Below are positions 1-10,726 of a stretch of 64,000 bases of DNA, one piece after another. Every line of letters begins with the position of its first letter. Position 1 is the first letter of the stretch. Origin of the DNA: Lithospermum erythrorhizon (lineage: Eukaryota > Streptophyta > Magnoliopsida > Boraginales > Boraginaceae); NCBI GenBank assembly GCA_019722365.1, contig JADFUC010001547.1, positions 1 through 64,000 of the forward strand, read 5' to 3'. Made by a program: the position numbers and the translations under genes. The notes under the pieces are model-generated. The model was not told the origin of the DNA and searched no databases. It saw only the letters and a program-made list of their open reading frames with translations.

Positions 1-88
1 CTAAAGTTACGTATTGCTGGAAGACAATGGAAATTCACATTCTTCTACTCCTCAAAGATTTGGATTTAGAAAGATCGTATTTGTCACC

Positions 89-528
89 GTTTAGGATTTA
101 ATACCCAAATTCCTCCCAGAGATTCAAGCAATTATTAAGAATCCATAAAATTTAAATTAGAAAATAAATAGATACAAGAATTTTATACAAGTTCCCTTAA
201 CGTGAAAGGTACGCCCCTGCCATCACAAGTAATCCACTACAAGTCCTAATTTCACTAGCTAGTCTATCGCTAAGTATTTTCTTATCACCGAAATCTCAAC
301 AACAAAGTTAATTATCAAAACAAAGATAAACTCTAGTTCTTCAAAGTCATTAAATACCTAATACTCAGAGGGGATGATTATTTCTCCGATCTAGTATTTG
401 TGTGATTTAATAAATCTCACAAGCATCCTAAATTTATAGGCTGAACAAACCCAACAAAGCTAAGCTTTCTTGGCTCCAGCTTTAGAAAATTACAAAAAGA
501 AGTCACAAAATCGCCTCACTTTCCTACA
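89..528 (-). repeat. 3' LTR of the leftward copia-type element
   Basis: Aligns by eye with 5354-5757 over shared blocks such as the segments around 95-130, 215-235, 290-330 and 385-419. On the minus strand it begins TGTAGG directly after the purine tract and carries a TATA-like CCTATAAATT near 430-440, as expected of an LTR promoter. The outer edge (near 89) is approximate. Confidence 0.55.
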
Positions 529-539
529 ATCTCCCACTC
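529..539 (-). other. Polypurine tract (minus-strand priming site)
   Basis: On the minus strand this reads GAGTGGGAGAT, the usual form of the copia polypurine tract, directly upstream of the LTR start. It primes second-strand cDNA synthesis in active elements. Confidence 0.5.
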
Positions 540-2261
540 AAGCATTATTACTTTGATCACCGTCTTCAAACACCAATCAGAGTAATTTCCAAGTCTATTG
601 CTCAAAGTAAAGAACTCCACTTCGTTGATCCCAATCAGCTACCTTATTTTCCAATCCCAACATCACCGAATGTCACCAATCCTGACTATCGAAGAGAACC
701 CAAAATAGCCATTACGCTTATCCCATTGACTTTACCTTCATTGAGACAATCACCATACTCTCGCTTTTGCCTCTTGATCTTCAACCCAAACACTTTGAAA
801 AACCTCCAAGTCTGATTGGGTCATCAATGCATTTCTTTCTTCTGCCTTTCCATTCCACGTAAACGACTTCCTTTGATCTAATCTATCGACCTCGATGTTT
901 GGATCGTAACACCCTTCAACAGTTACCAAATAATCAGGAGGTTGCGAATACCTCTCACCGCGATTTCAAAAATGCGCTGCTAACTCAAATGATTCATTTA
1001 ATACAATACCGTCGTATAAGCCAGAATAACCGGTTATAAAAAAAAAAAAAAAATTTAAATTTTTCAATGGGCGAACGAATAGTATAATTTTTTCATGACG
1101 ATATTATTTCTAAAAATTTTGAGCCGAATTTTCATTTATAATTTAGTAGTGTTTACATGTGAAGAATTTTATCTTTGAAATCGGGTTCGTGGGAGATTTA
1201 AGTACGATAAATGGAGAATTAACCGAAACCGAATCTGACCTCGATTTTTTTATATAAATATCTTGCAAGTTTATCCTCCACATCATAAAACCAAGTCATC
1301 ATCTTCATCTTGTCGATTTTGGTCAAATATTCACCCTCCCCTTTAAAAAAATTTCATTTTCCATTTCTCTCTTCGATTGTCGCCAAACCTTTCAAGATCG
1401 GGTTGTAGTATCATTGTTCTCCTTATCATTTTCTTCTAGTTAAGGTAAGAAATTTCCAAGTCTTTCGAGATATTTCGTTTTGACATAGTTGACTTTAGTT
1501 GACTTTTCTATAATTGGAATTTTTTATGATAAATCTTAGTTGGTTATGGGTTCTGCTGTGGACGATTGAGGATGAATTGCGATTTGTAGATCGCTTGAGG
1601 ACGCGCATGGTCGAAGTTGACTTTAGGTTGGGTTGACTTTTATATGGATATTTTGAAGACTTTAAAACGTTGGGTAGGAGGTTATATCGGGGACCTTATT
1701 ATAGTTGTTTATGTTAAATTGGTGATTTAAAATTGATTAAAGGTGTTATGTTGGAAAAGTGTAAATTCCAAGTCGAAGCTATAATTGATATTTCTGAAAG
1801 CATGTATCGTTAATTACGACTCGATGACAAGAATAACTTATAAGTCGATTTCAGAATGCAGAAAAGCTGAGCAAGATGGAATTTAGCTGGGAATCGACAA
1901 GTTATGTCCGATGGATTTATAATTCGATAGTTTATCCGCTGTGCTAGACTGCTAGAGATAGCCTCTAAGAGTCGGTTTTGTATCTTCTAGAACGCCGGCA
2001 TAAAGAGTAGGTCTCGATTATACTTTCTCGGTGTCATTTTAGGCTGCTAATCGTGGGAAAAGCAAGCGCTACCTCGATTGTTTTTCATGGTATGTCTTGG
2101 CAGAGTTAAAGAGGTGAGTACTTATCTCACGGGTGTTACTTTACGCATTTCATTTTAAATCGTGTGAACATGTTATTGTGATATGATTATGTGATTATAT
2201 TCGTGGCGTCAAGATTGCTTCGAGGGGCATGTTTGAACTCCAACTTCTATATTTCTCAATC

Positions 2262-2336
2262 GTGGGCCTTGTCGGGCACTATTATATTATGTGGCCTTGC
2301 CGGGCACTTTGATATGTCTGCGGGCCTTGTCGGCTT
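2262..2336 (+). repeat. GGCCTTGTCGGGCA tandem motif in LTR
   Basis: Three copies of a GTGGGCCTTGTCGGGCACT-like motif about 30 bp apart. The same motif recurs at 38081-38175 and, degenerate, near 53300-53375, so it belongs to this LTR family. Confidence 0.75.
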
Positions 2337-2512
2337 ATCAGGATTGATTTCTATCAAGGGATGTTTTAAATTAAAGTCAGAATAATTGCTTTGGGAGTGA
2401 GTAATAGTTGGGTTATGCAATAGCCAGGCCTCGAGTATCGTGCGAATTCTATAGTTGGGATTACTAGGGACAGGGTGACTCTCCTTCCTTGGGTGATATG
2501 TGACGCTATTGG

Positions 2513-2752
2513 CCCTATACTACGGTATACACAAGGTTTGGCCTTATACTTCGTATATAAGAAATGTATGACTCTCTTTGATCGCCACAAGGTATCGTTT
2601 GGCAGGGCCCTATACTACGGTATGGGTCATAAGGGTTTGGCCTTATACTGCATAAGAGCGGTATGAGTCTTTTGATCACTTTGCTGTGTGCATTGTCGAT
2701 GTGGGCCCTATACTACGGTATACAAGTGGCGGTTACTTTATACTGCATAAGA
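2513..2752 (+). repeat. Array of TATAC-loop-GTATA short hairpins in LTR
   Basis: About six short inverted repeats of the form CTATAC-TACG-GTATAC or CTTATAC-TTC-GTATATAAG, each followed by a G/C-richer spacer. They alternate between a TACTACGGTA and a TACTTCGTA/TACTGCATA core. The same array occurs in every LTR copy of this family in the window. Confidence 0.75.
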
Positions 2753-3813
2753 GTCGTGTTTAGTTAGCTGCCGATCCATTCCTCTGCAGTAGGACGGATT
2801 GAGTATATGCGCATTGTGAGGTTGGTATACCGGGTGAGATATGAGAGATAGAAGGTGATGACTAGATTTATAGTCGATATTGAGTCTCTGTGGATTATCA
2901 GCGATTGTGTGCTTTACCAGACCTTCTTTATTATATTTTAACATGTTATGCCTCGAGACCTTCTTGAAACCTTATCAGATGACCCGATTAGATAGTCCCC
3001 GGATATATGTATATTATTCATATTTGATTATTAAATTCTCGACTATCTCGCTCCGTATGGGAAGTTCACCCCTCGTGTTAAGTTTCATCAAGCTTCTCAT
3101 GGGCTTACACCCTTTTTCGCATTGGCATTTCATTTGTGCTGTGTCGATGACGTTCAACAGCCACAAGAGGTCGCTTGAGAGCTTGTCTTCGGTGGCCAGT
3201 GAGCATCGGTATGAGGATCCTCATACCGATTTTTGATGTGTTGTCAACTGTTTTGATTGTTGTATTTTTCCTTTTTGAAACTTTAGCTCATTTGGCCGGC
3301 TGGTTATTTTGTATTCGTGATACAAAGATTTATCATTCAAGTTGTAGCCTTGCCGGCATTACTTTATTTTGAGATATGTCAGGTATATATATATGGGTTT
3401 ATTGCTTCGATATCACCGATGGATTATAAATTTTAAAAACTGCTTGATTTGGGAAACTTAATTGTGATCACATTTTGGACGAAACGAATTGTAGGTTTTT
3501 AAACCGAAGTCGGCCCATCGGTTTGGTGACTCTCGGTGTTCGGATTTTAATGACTCTCACTGTATGGCTCGGACTGGGCAATTACATCCTTACCTGCAGT
3601 TCTCCGAATTCATCACCAAAAAGTATCACATTATGTCACTGGGGTACCTTTCTCGACCTCAATGTACCATATTGTACGCCTCATCAAAACTTCCGAGAAC
3701 TACCAAGAGCATCATCAACATGAATTTCACCAATGACAATCCTATTTATTTTCATAGAAACTCCCACGCCGAATGTCACCCGCTTTAAATCTTATCCTCT
3801 ACTCAACCTCTTT

Positions 3814-4029
3814 CTAAGAACCGTGAAGCCAAGCATGGTACTTGACCTCTCGCCCTTTTGTTATAATCATACTCTCCCCAACTACCTTCCATCTCCCATC
3901 TTCAAAAGTAGTCCAGCCTGACTCACCGAAATTAAACTCTTCCCTAATTTCGAACACCTCACCCTTATCCGGCTTTTCCGTATGGAGCCGTAGCCTCAAA
4001 TTAGCCATCTCCATACCCACTACATCCAA
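3814..4029 (-). pseudogene. 71-codon open fragment of unknown origin inside the copia-type element
   Basis: A minus-strand open frame of 71 codons lies in the interior of the small leftward retroelement. Its composition looks protein-like: charged N-terminal half, then an FGESGWTTFEDGRW-type segment. It matches none of the gag or pol motifs I know. Another minus-strand open stretch at about 745-870 (ending in an acidic/aromatic SDLEVFQSVWVEDQE segment) lies on the far side of the inserted solo LTR. The two could be pieces of one captured host gene or of a decayed gag. Chance openness cannot be excluded at this length. Confidence 0.25.
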
Positions 4030-5339
4030 CCTGGTTTCACCATCTATCAGAGGAATGGGGCCCCAGAAAATTAATAAATAATATAATTTACCATTATATT
4101 CCTAATATGAGCGGGTACGAAGTTAAGCTCCTAATCTATTATTTTAAGAATCAATGTACATCTCTGCAGATCGAACCAAAAGCATCGAATAATCGCTCAA
4201 TACAAATACGAGAATCACCTTTTAGCTTGGCAAGCTACTTCATAAGGACCTGCTTTGTCAAACCCCAGCATACAAGATCAAAATGAGCAAAGATTACGCG
4301 CAAACACCTTTATAAAGAAAAAAAAATTTCTTTAATTTTTCTGAAGTTTTTTAATACATACATGTACAAATGTACCTAGAAAGAAATCAATGAACAAAAA
4401 ATGATAACAAATATACTCTTAACATCGGTGAATTTGTATATTTCTATGGAGAGTACAAATACCCGGTATGAGTACATATGTACTGACACATTTAAGAATT
4501 TTATGTTGATCGGTCAATATTCCGTCAACGCTGGGTCGCCTCGTCGATGATGGCCAACCCCTTAAACAAATTCAACTGGATGACAACCGGGTCGATATTT
4601 ATGAAAGTTTGCATGAGTTTGCAACATATTCGATTTGCACCGTGATTTTCCTAATCAAAACTACTTCTTCCTACTTTGTGATCTCCCACTATTTCCAAAA
4701 CCTCTCAGATCCCGCTCTTTCCTCTTCCTACACTTAATGTGTGAGCCTCCTTAGCACCTTCACCTACGAATCTTACGCATTCTCTGCACAAGATACGCTC
4801 TTCAACCACCGTGAGTTCAACCTTGTTAGTACCAACTACTACTAACAGCCGCCTCATTGGTTAACAACTGTGTAACGAAACCAATAAAATCAGCTCAGAT
4901 CTCATCACAACATTAACAGATATCGCTGGACGCTGATTGATACGTTATTGAAATCGATCAGTGTTTCATATAGAAGCAGTTATTTGACATCTTAAGGCGC
5001 ACAATTTTTCATGGTAAGACCTTTATTGTCTTCGCAGTAAGGTTTCTACATGTCACACCATGCCTTCATCGCCCCTTTTGGTGGTTTTCCTGCAACATCG
5101 GGCAAAATGTTCCCGGACAAGCAGGTCCATCACACCCAACACTGCCTCTGCTTAATTTTTCCACTCATCATCATCCATTTTCTCAGCTTTCCACCTGGTT
5201 TATTCACCTTCTTCCCATATGTATGATCTTCCATTCACAACTTCCAATAACGAAAATCAATTCCATCGAATTTCTACAACACGTGTCACAACTCCTTCTG
5301 CCCACCATTTATTTTTGAACTCTCAAGCAAGTTACAACC

Positions 5340-5353
5340 GCTTCCGATATCAA
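5340..5353 (-). other. Degenerate primer-binding site (initiator tRNA-Met type)
   Basis: On the minus strand this reads TTGATATCGGAAGC, close to the common plant retrotransposon PBS TTGGTATCAGAGC (complementary to the 3' end of initiator tRNA-Met). It abuts the inner edge of the right-hand LTR, which fixes the element's leftward direction. Confidence 0.5.
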
Positions 5354-5757
5354 TTTAGTATTTAAGACCCAAAATTCCTCCTAGAGTTTTCAAATAATTA
5401 ATAAGAACGAAGGGAATTTAAAGGAAATAATAGGAGATACAAATTTTGTAATGTGTTCTCACGCGAAAAGCGAGAGGCCCCTGCTGGCCGCCGGCAGTAA
5501 TCCACTATAACTGTGAAGATTGTTACAGTTCTACCACTGCCTATCGGGCTGAAGATTTTTTTATTACCGAAAATCTCAACAACAAGTTCTACCAAGAACA
5601 AAGACAAACTCTATGTTCTTCAACAATATTAAAGACATAAAATTCTATAAATTAATTATTTCTCTAATATAGTATTTGTGTAATCAATAAACTCATTTAA
5701 ACTCCACATGTTTTCTAAACCATGTAAAAGTTGCGAAAATTGTCACTTTCCAACCTT
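5354..5757 (-). repeat. 5' LTR of the leftward copia-type element
   Basis: Direct repeat of 89-528. The match is clearest between 5360 and 5695 and resumes at the outer edge (GAAAATTGTCACTTTCC against AAAATCGCCTCACTTTCC). A weakly matching stretch between them suggests indels. The outer end is approximate. Confidence 0.55.
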
Positions 5758-6990
5758 AATATGACTATGGTTCACCTAGATAAATAGATTCATCAAAGCT
5801 TACAGCAAGCATATTATTTATTAATAAAAAATTTAGTTTTTGCAAGCCTTAATATTTGATTTGATCAAATTCTCATAGGTATATGTATGGAAATGTAAAG
5901 ACTTTAGCTTAAATAGTAAAATCAAAATCCATTTAATAGTGAATATATATTATAATATTAAAGAATTTGATCTTCATTATTCTCATATGTCATAATGTTA
6001 ACTGCAATATCTTCCTTTCTACATCTTCACTAATTCCGTCTTTGTTCGCTGGTTTGATACCAATTAATTAATGACCATTCATTTGAGGACAAGGACAAAA
6101 AGCTTCGGTATGTCCTGATTTTTCAAAAAATATTAATTTTATTCTTAATTTGTTTTTAAAATGACATATTTTATTAAAATTTTATAAATTTATATTATTT
6201 ATTCCATCTTAATTTAAAATTTCAATTTTCTTTTATATATACCATCCTATAATTAGTTTCTGATTCTGCCTGTCAATTATATGAATATATATCATGCATT
6301 CCCAGTAATTATTAGAATAATCAAAAGTATTCTAGTCTTCTACCATAACAAAATTAACCCCAACCTTTCAGCTCAAAAGTCTTGTAAGGAATAATGTTCC
6401 AAATAAAGTACAAAAAAGTCCCACGGCCCCTCTTTCTACCATCACCATCTTCTATTTAATTTTGCCACCTTCCATCCATAAATTATACTACAATCAAAAT
6501 AATGGCAGTTATCATGGCATGGACTCATTCTCCATGCAACCTCAATCCAACCACTGGCGGCGTATGGCAAATAACGACTCTAAAAGATAAGCAATCCTAT
6601 GAATTCGAAAAATTAGCAAGAAAACCCTCAATCATCATACATGCTTGTACGGCTCTAGCTCATCACTTGGCATGCTTCAATATATCCTTGTTCATCACTT
6701 ATGTTTCAATAACGGCAAAATGGTCTTCCGTACGAATCAAGAAAGTTGACGGTCACGTGACTAGCACGCCAATTCATTTTCAAGTGTGAGATTTTCGTAA
6801 TTTTTAAATTTGCCACGCACTATTCAGCCAAACATTTGCAATGCGCCTGCTCATCACACGCTTCAAAATGTCCTTATTTATCACTCAAGTTTAAATAATC
6901 TAGCAAAAAGCCGTCCAATCAGACTATATATAATTCCACTAATCTTAATTCATTTCGACAATTACCTCAATCCTATTAATATCATATATA
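5758..6990. other. A+T-rich intergenic DNA, no gene recognised
   Basis: Short open frames only (longest 95 codons at 6502-6789, plus strand). None has a recognisable motif or retroelement signature. Confidence 0.5.
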
Positions 6991-7555
6991 TCTATACTAT
7001 ATATAAAGTTTTGGGGCATCAAATTATTCACGGCTTCCAATGTCATCTAACCTATCCATACTAGCATTACATTTATTTACCATTTGTTCAATAAGACAAT
7101 TAAAACTAACCACCCATAATTCTAATTATGTAGTAGCTACTAAATATATTCAAATTATTGAGTCAGTTAGTATATTCTACTATTTCATTCAATCAATAGC
7201 AAGACTAAGCATTTGGTTTCTCCATCGCTTCTAATCAAGTTTTCACTTTATTACTTTCATAATTCAACTCTCGAGTTTTATATGTCAGGAACTTTTCACC
7301 CATCATGCAACCATTTATATTTTTATTTTGATCATATAAGAGATAATATTTCAATCAATGTTTATATATTTATTATATCAAAATAGTTAATATTAAGTAT
7401 TTATTCAAAACGGGTATATTAAAATGTAAAGTTTTAAACTTTTTTGTGCCAAGATGTTATATTGCTGTATATAATTACACTATAACGACATATAAAATTT
7501 ATGAAATAATATTATTTATAAAATAGCACAGTTGGACCGGTGTCCGGATTACTAG
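6991..7555 (+). mobile_element. Short non-autonomous Helitron
   Basis: The 5' end reads TCTATACTATATATAAAG, the classic plant Helitron terminus, and is preceded by A at 6990. The 3' end reads CTAG at 7552-7555, followed by T at 7556, so the element sits between an A and a T as Helitrons do. Just before the terminus, 7534-7547 can fold as a small G/C-rich hairpin (CCGG-TGT-CCGG, or GGAC-CGGT-GTCC), the expected subterminal terminator hairpin, in an otherwise very A+T-rich sequence. There are no terminal inverted repeats and no Rep/helicase coding, so at 565 bp it would depend on enzymes supplied in trans. Confidence 0.72.
7534..7547 (+). other. Helitron 3' hairpin
   Basis: GGACCGGTGTCCGG, able to pair as CCGG/CCGG around TGT, four bases upstream of the terminal CTAG. 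In Helitrons this hairpin helps stop rolling-circle copying. Confidence 0.6.
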
Positions 7556-10500
7556 TATAATATGCAGCTCGCAAGAGTCCTTTCATCCCACATGTTCCTA
7601 TGTAGCTCTTTCTTATGCCACACACTGAAACATCAAAAAATAATGTTGAAATTATTATTTTACCCCAAAGCCTAACTTCCTAAAACCACTACACTCAAAA
7701 AATGTGAGGCATCGTGATAAATTAGTCTTTTCAAAGTTAAAATCATCATTGGGTGTATGTATAATGTACCAACTATGCCAACACCTACATCCAAGGAATA
7801 TATAAATATATCAATTCTATAAAAGGGATAAAGTTAAAGGAGCTGTAATACAAAGAAATTTTTCATATTTACGAAGGGCACAAATGTTTAATCGTTGACA
7901 AGAAGAAAATATCACAGCAGCCGCTTGCTTGTACTACAAACGCCTTAAATGTGATGTCGCCGCAGTAGCCGGTACTTGCTTTTGTGATTTGGCTTCACTC
8001 TTGAATTGATTAAAAGCTGAGGGTAAATAAGCATTTTTAGCTCTTACTACACGCCTTAAGCAGCTGGTTGTTGTAGAAATGACGACGCCAGAAGCGTGGA
8101 GCCCCAACCTTGCTGATGATACTAATCAACTGCATGCGGCTTTAGCAATATTTTTCCTACCTAAAATCCAAATATAAGGACCTAACGTCATGGTATTTCT
8201 TATATCCGAACTCATTTAATCAAACCCGAGATTTTTCTGTGTCTATGCAAGATTTATGAATAATCGTGAGCTATTTAGCTTTGTCTCCCCAATATTCAAG
8301 CATTCTTTGAAAACGCTCACGATTCTCACGATTTTGCTTCAAATCTCGCTAATTACGCTTGCGCAGCAATCTTGATTTCAAAGCGCCATTTTGGCCACTG
8401 AGAGTGCTTTTTCCCGCCACCACGCAGTTTTGGCCGCGTTTAAAAAGATTTAACTAGAGAAATCTCAAAAGTTTTTCTCTCAGATTTTTCGTGTGTTTTG
8501 ACGCGGTATGCGAGCATTATTTTCGAAAATAAAGGGCGCTTTTATATAGGCTGGCTTCCAATCCGCTTCCGATTGGTTGGTTTATTTTCGTTGACTGCGA
8601 TCTTAATCATTGAATTTTGATGTAAGATTCGAGCCGCTGATTAAAAGCAGGATGTCTCGTCACCAAGAAATTAAAAAGGTGCGCATGAAATAGGGTTTTG
8701 AAACCCTTGGAATATTTATTGTTTAGTCCATGATCTTCCTGGAATGTTTTATTTCAATCCCAAACTTTCTCGGAGTCTTTATTTTAGGTCCTGCTCTTCT
8801 GTGAGTCTCCATTTCGAGCCACGTGGCTTTGGAATTATAATCGATTTTAATCAATAAAATTAGAGTTTTTTGTTCTTTACTTAATGACATTTAATGGCGT
8901 TTTTCTCGTGAATCCTATTTTGAGTTCGATTTAGGTTACTTAATGAAAACTTTGTTTCGACTTCTATTAATTTAGCTTGATTTTCGAACCTCTGTTGATC
9001 GAGGGTTTTATTTAAATTTAGATTTAATCGAGAACCCTACTCAACCACGTGGCATCTTTTAAAGGGTTTCGCTTATTAATTAATTTGATTAATTCATATT
9101 AATAAATTTAATTATTATTTTGGATAAATTGATGTGTACAGATTGCCCCTCGAACCCGTACACGTAGTGTAAATGGTTCACCTGCATAATACTCCATTTT
9201 CTAACACGTGTTGTTTTTTTTCTAAGGGTCTTTATTTTCAACACGTATACTTTCATGGATGACATCCCGTCTCTTGTTTGACTTGTCGACGCAGCAGTTG
9301 CATAATCGGACTCGCTCCGATGTGAATTTAGTACACATCTCTGGACCTAGCGAACACTTCTTCTTGCAAGAGGTCCAGCCAGGATTAACCATATTTCCAG
9401 ACTTATAGTATTTTTGCATTTGGGTCATAGCCCTTAGTCATCATCCATGTCATTTGGGGACTTTATAGGATGATTACTTGTTTTACAGGGATTTTTTGTG
9501 ACTCATATGATCACAATCCCTGGTCAACCCCTAGTCATTTGAGTGACTTGTAGGATGGTTGACTTGTTTATGATTTATTGGTGAGGATGATATGGGTGTC
9601 ACTCTATCCCAATTAAGCTTTGGTATGAAGATCGATTTAGTGAAGACTTAATTTATAAGCCGATTTAATGTCAACCCTGTTGATCCCATTTCATTCTCAA
9701 TTGTTAGAGAATTAAATTACTTGAGGGTTTAGTGTTATCATGAATTACATGTTAAACTATTAATTTCGACCAGAGGATTTCATATGAATTATTAATTTGT
9801 CTCGATTTAATTTTAAAATGAATTTAATACATGTTAATATCCTGCTTTTTAATTCTAGATTCGTAGAGGATTTAATGAGAATTAATTTTATAGAGTTTAC
9901 TATTAACATAAATACGTCAGATGTTAGTACTCTACATTTATCGTGATTCACATTAATCTCAACTTGTAGTTTTAATGGAATTATTTTTACAATTTTAACA
10001 TGAATTCGAGTCATGTTAAATATTTAAAATAATTAATTCGAATTCTCTAAGGGTTTTAAAATTAATTATTTTAATTCTTGTGAGTTTAATTTATCTATTT
10101 ATTTGCAATTTTTCGAGCGGTATCGGGTTTACGGTTAATCGATAAATATTTGGGATATATTTTTCTACTGAAATTTTCACCCATCCCTTTATTTTTTGTG
10201 ATTTTCTAACCACTCATGGGCGATGTTGTTCGATTGTCTTAATTTTCCGAACACAAACCTTACTGTCTAACAACAAAGTTAACCAAAGAACGGGCTTTTA
10301 GGGCTTCGGTTTACTAGCTCGCTTATTTAAGCAATGACGAAATAAAAATTAAATTTCATCATCTTTTCCCTACTCGGCCGCTACCGACTCCCAAGCGTAA
10401 GCGGACTATTTTTTTTGCTTCTTTTCTTGCATAACTTGATACACTTTAATATTTTTATATGATCACGTGATCATACTAACACTTCTTTGTGCTTTTTGCA

Positions 10501-10726
10501 AGATTAAAGTTGGAGATTTCCATCAAAGTTTACAACCTTTTTGAAGAATTTTGAGTTTCATCAATAAAGTTAGTAACTTTATATCTTTCTCTACTTGATC
10601 GCTTGATCGCTTTCCATCTGGCGACATCAGACATTGCTTTCTTGATGATTTTCATGCTTTAACCATCATAAAAATCAAAACTTATATATATTTTCATGAT
10701 CAAGTAAATGCCCCGAATCAGCGAAC
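7556..10726. other. Non-coding A+T-rich DNA with possible LTR fragments
   Basis: No conserved coding is seen; the open frames at 9222-9428 and 9760-10014 (minus) show no family motif. The block around 8300-8600 looks like a regulatory or LTR segment (see the TATA-like site). The 8860-10120 part is rich in long A/T runs with many AATTAATT words. I cannot assign it to a family. Confidence 0.4.
8534..8550 (-). promoter_or_regulatory. TATA-box-like element, leftward
   Basis: On the minus strand this reads CCTATATAAAAGCGCCC, a good plant TATA box (TATATAAA) in a G/C-richer setting. It could be the promoter of a leftward LTR covering roughly 7.9-9 kb, but no partner LTR was found. Confidence 0.3.

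Larger units (their letters stand above)
1022..3586 (+). mobile_element. Solo LTR, Tekay/Del-like Ty3/gypsy family, inserted in the 0.1-5.8 kb element
   Basis: This 2.6-kb block matches the LTR at 52062-54483 from its start (an AATAACC block followed by an A-run) to its end (GGGCAATTACA against GGTCGTTACA). Shared internal landmarks include the GTTGACTTT-rich leader, the GGCCTTGTCGG repeats at 2262-2336, the TATAC/GTATA hairpin array at 2513-2752, and the conserved end with a GACTCTCAC block. No primer-binding site or gag follows 3586 and copia-type sequence continues instead, so this is a solo LTR left by LTR-LTR recombination or a truncation. The first three bases no longer read TGT and no target duplication is visible. 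Confidence 0.7.
89..5757 (-). mobile_element. Leftward copia-type LTR retrotransposon, non-autonomous, interrupted
   Basis: Two similar stretches (about 89-528 and 5354-5757) lie in direct orientation. On the minus strand the left copy is preceded by a purine tract at 529-539 and the right copy is followed by a primer-site-like sequence at 5340-5353. That order (LTR, PBS, interior, PPT, LTR) reads leftward. With the inserted gypsy LTR (1022-3586) removed, the interior is only about 2.2 kb and shows no gag, RT or integrase motif, so it is either a non-autonomous (LARD-like) element or a deleted copia element. Boundaries are uncertain by several bases and no target-site duplication was found. 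The copia assignment rests on the GAGTGGGAGA-type PPT and the tRNA-Met-like PBS. Confidence 0.55.
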
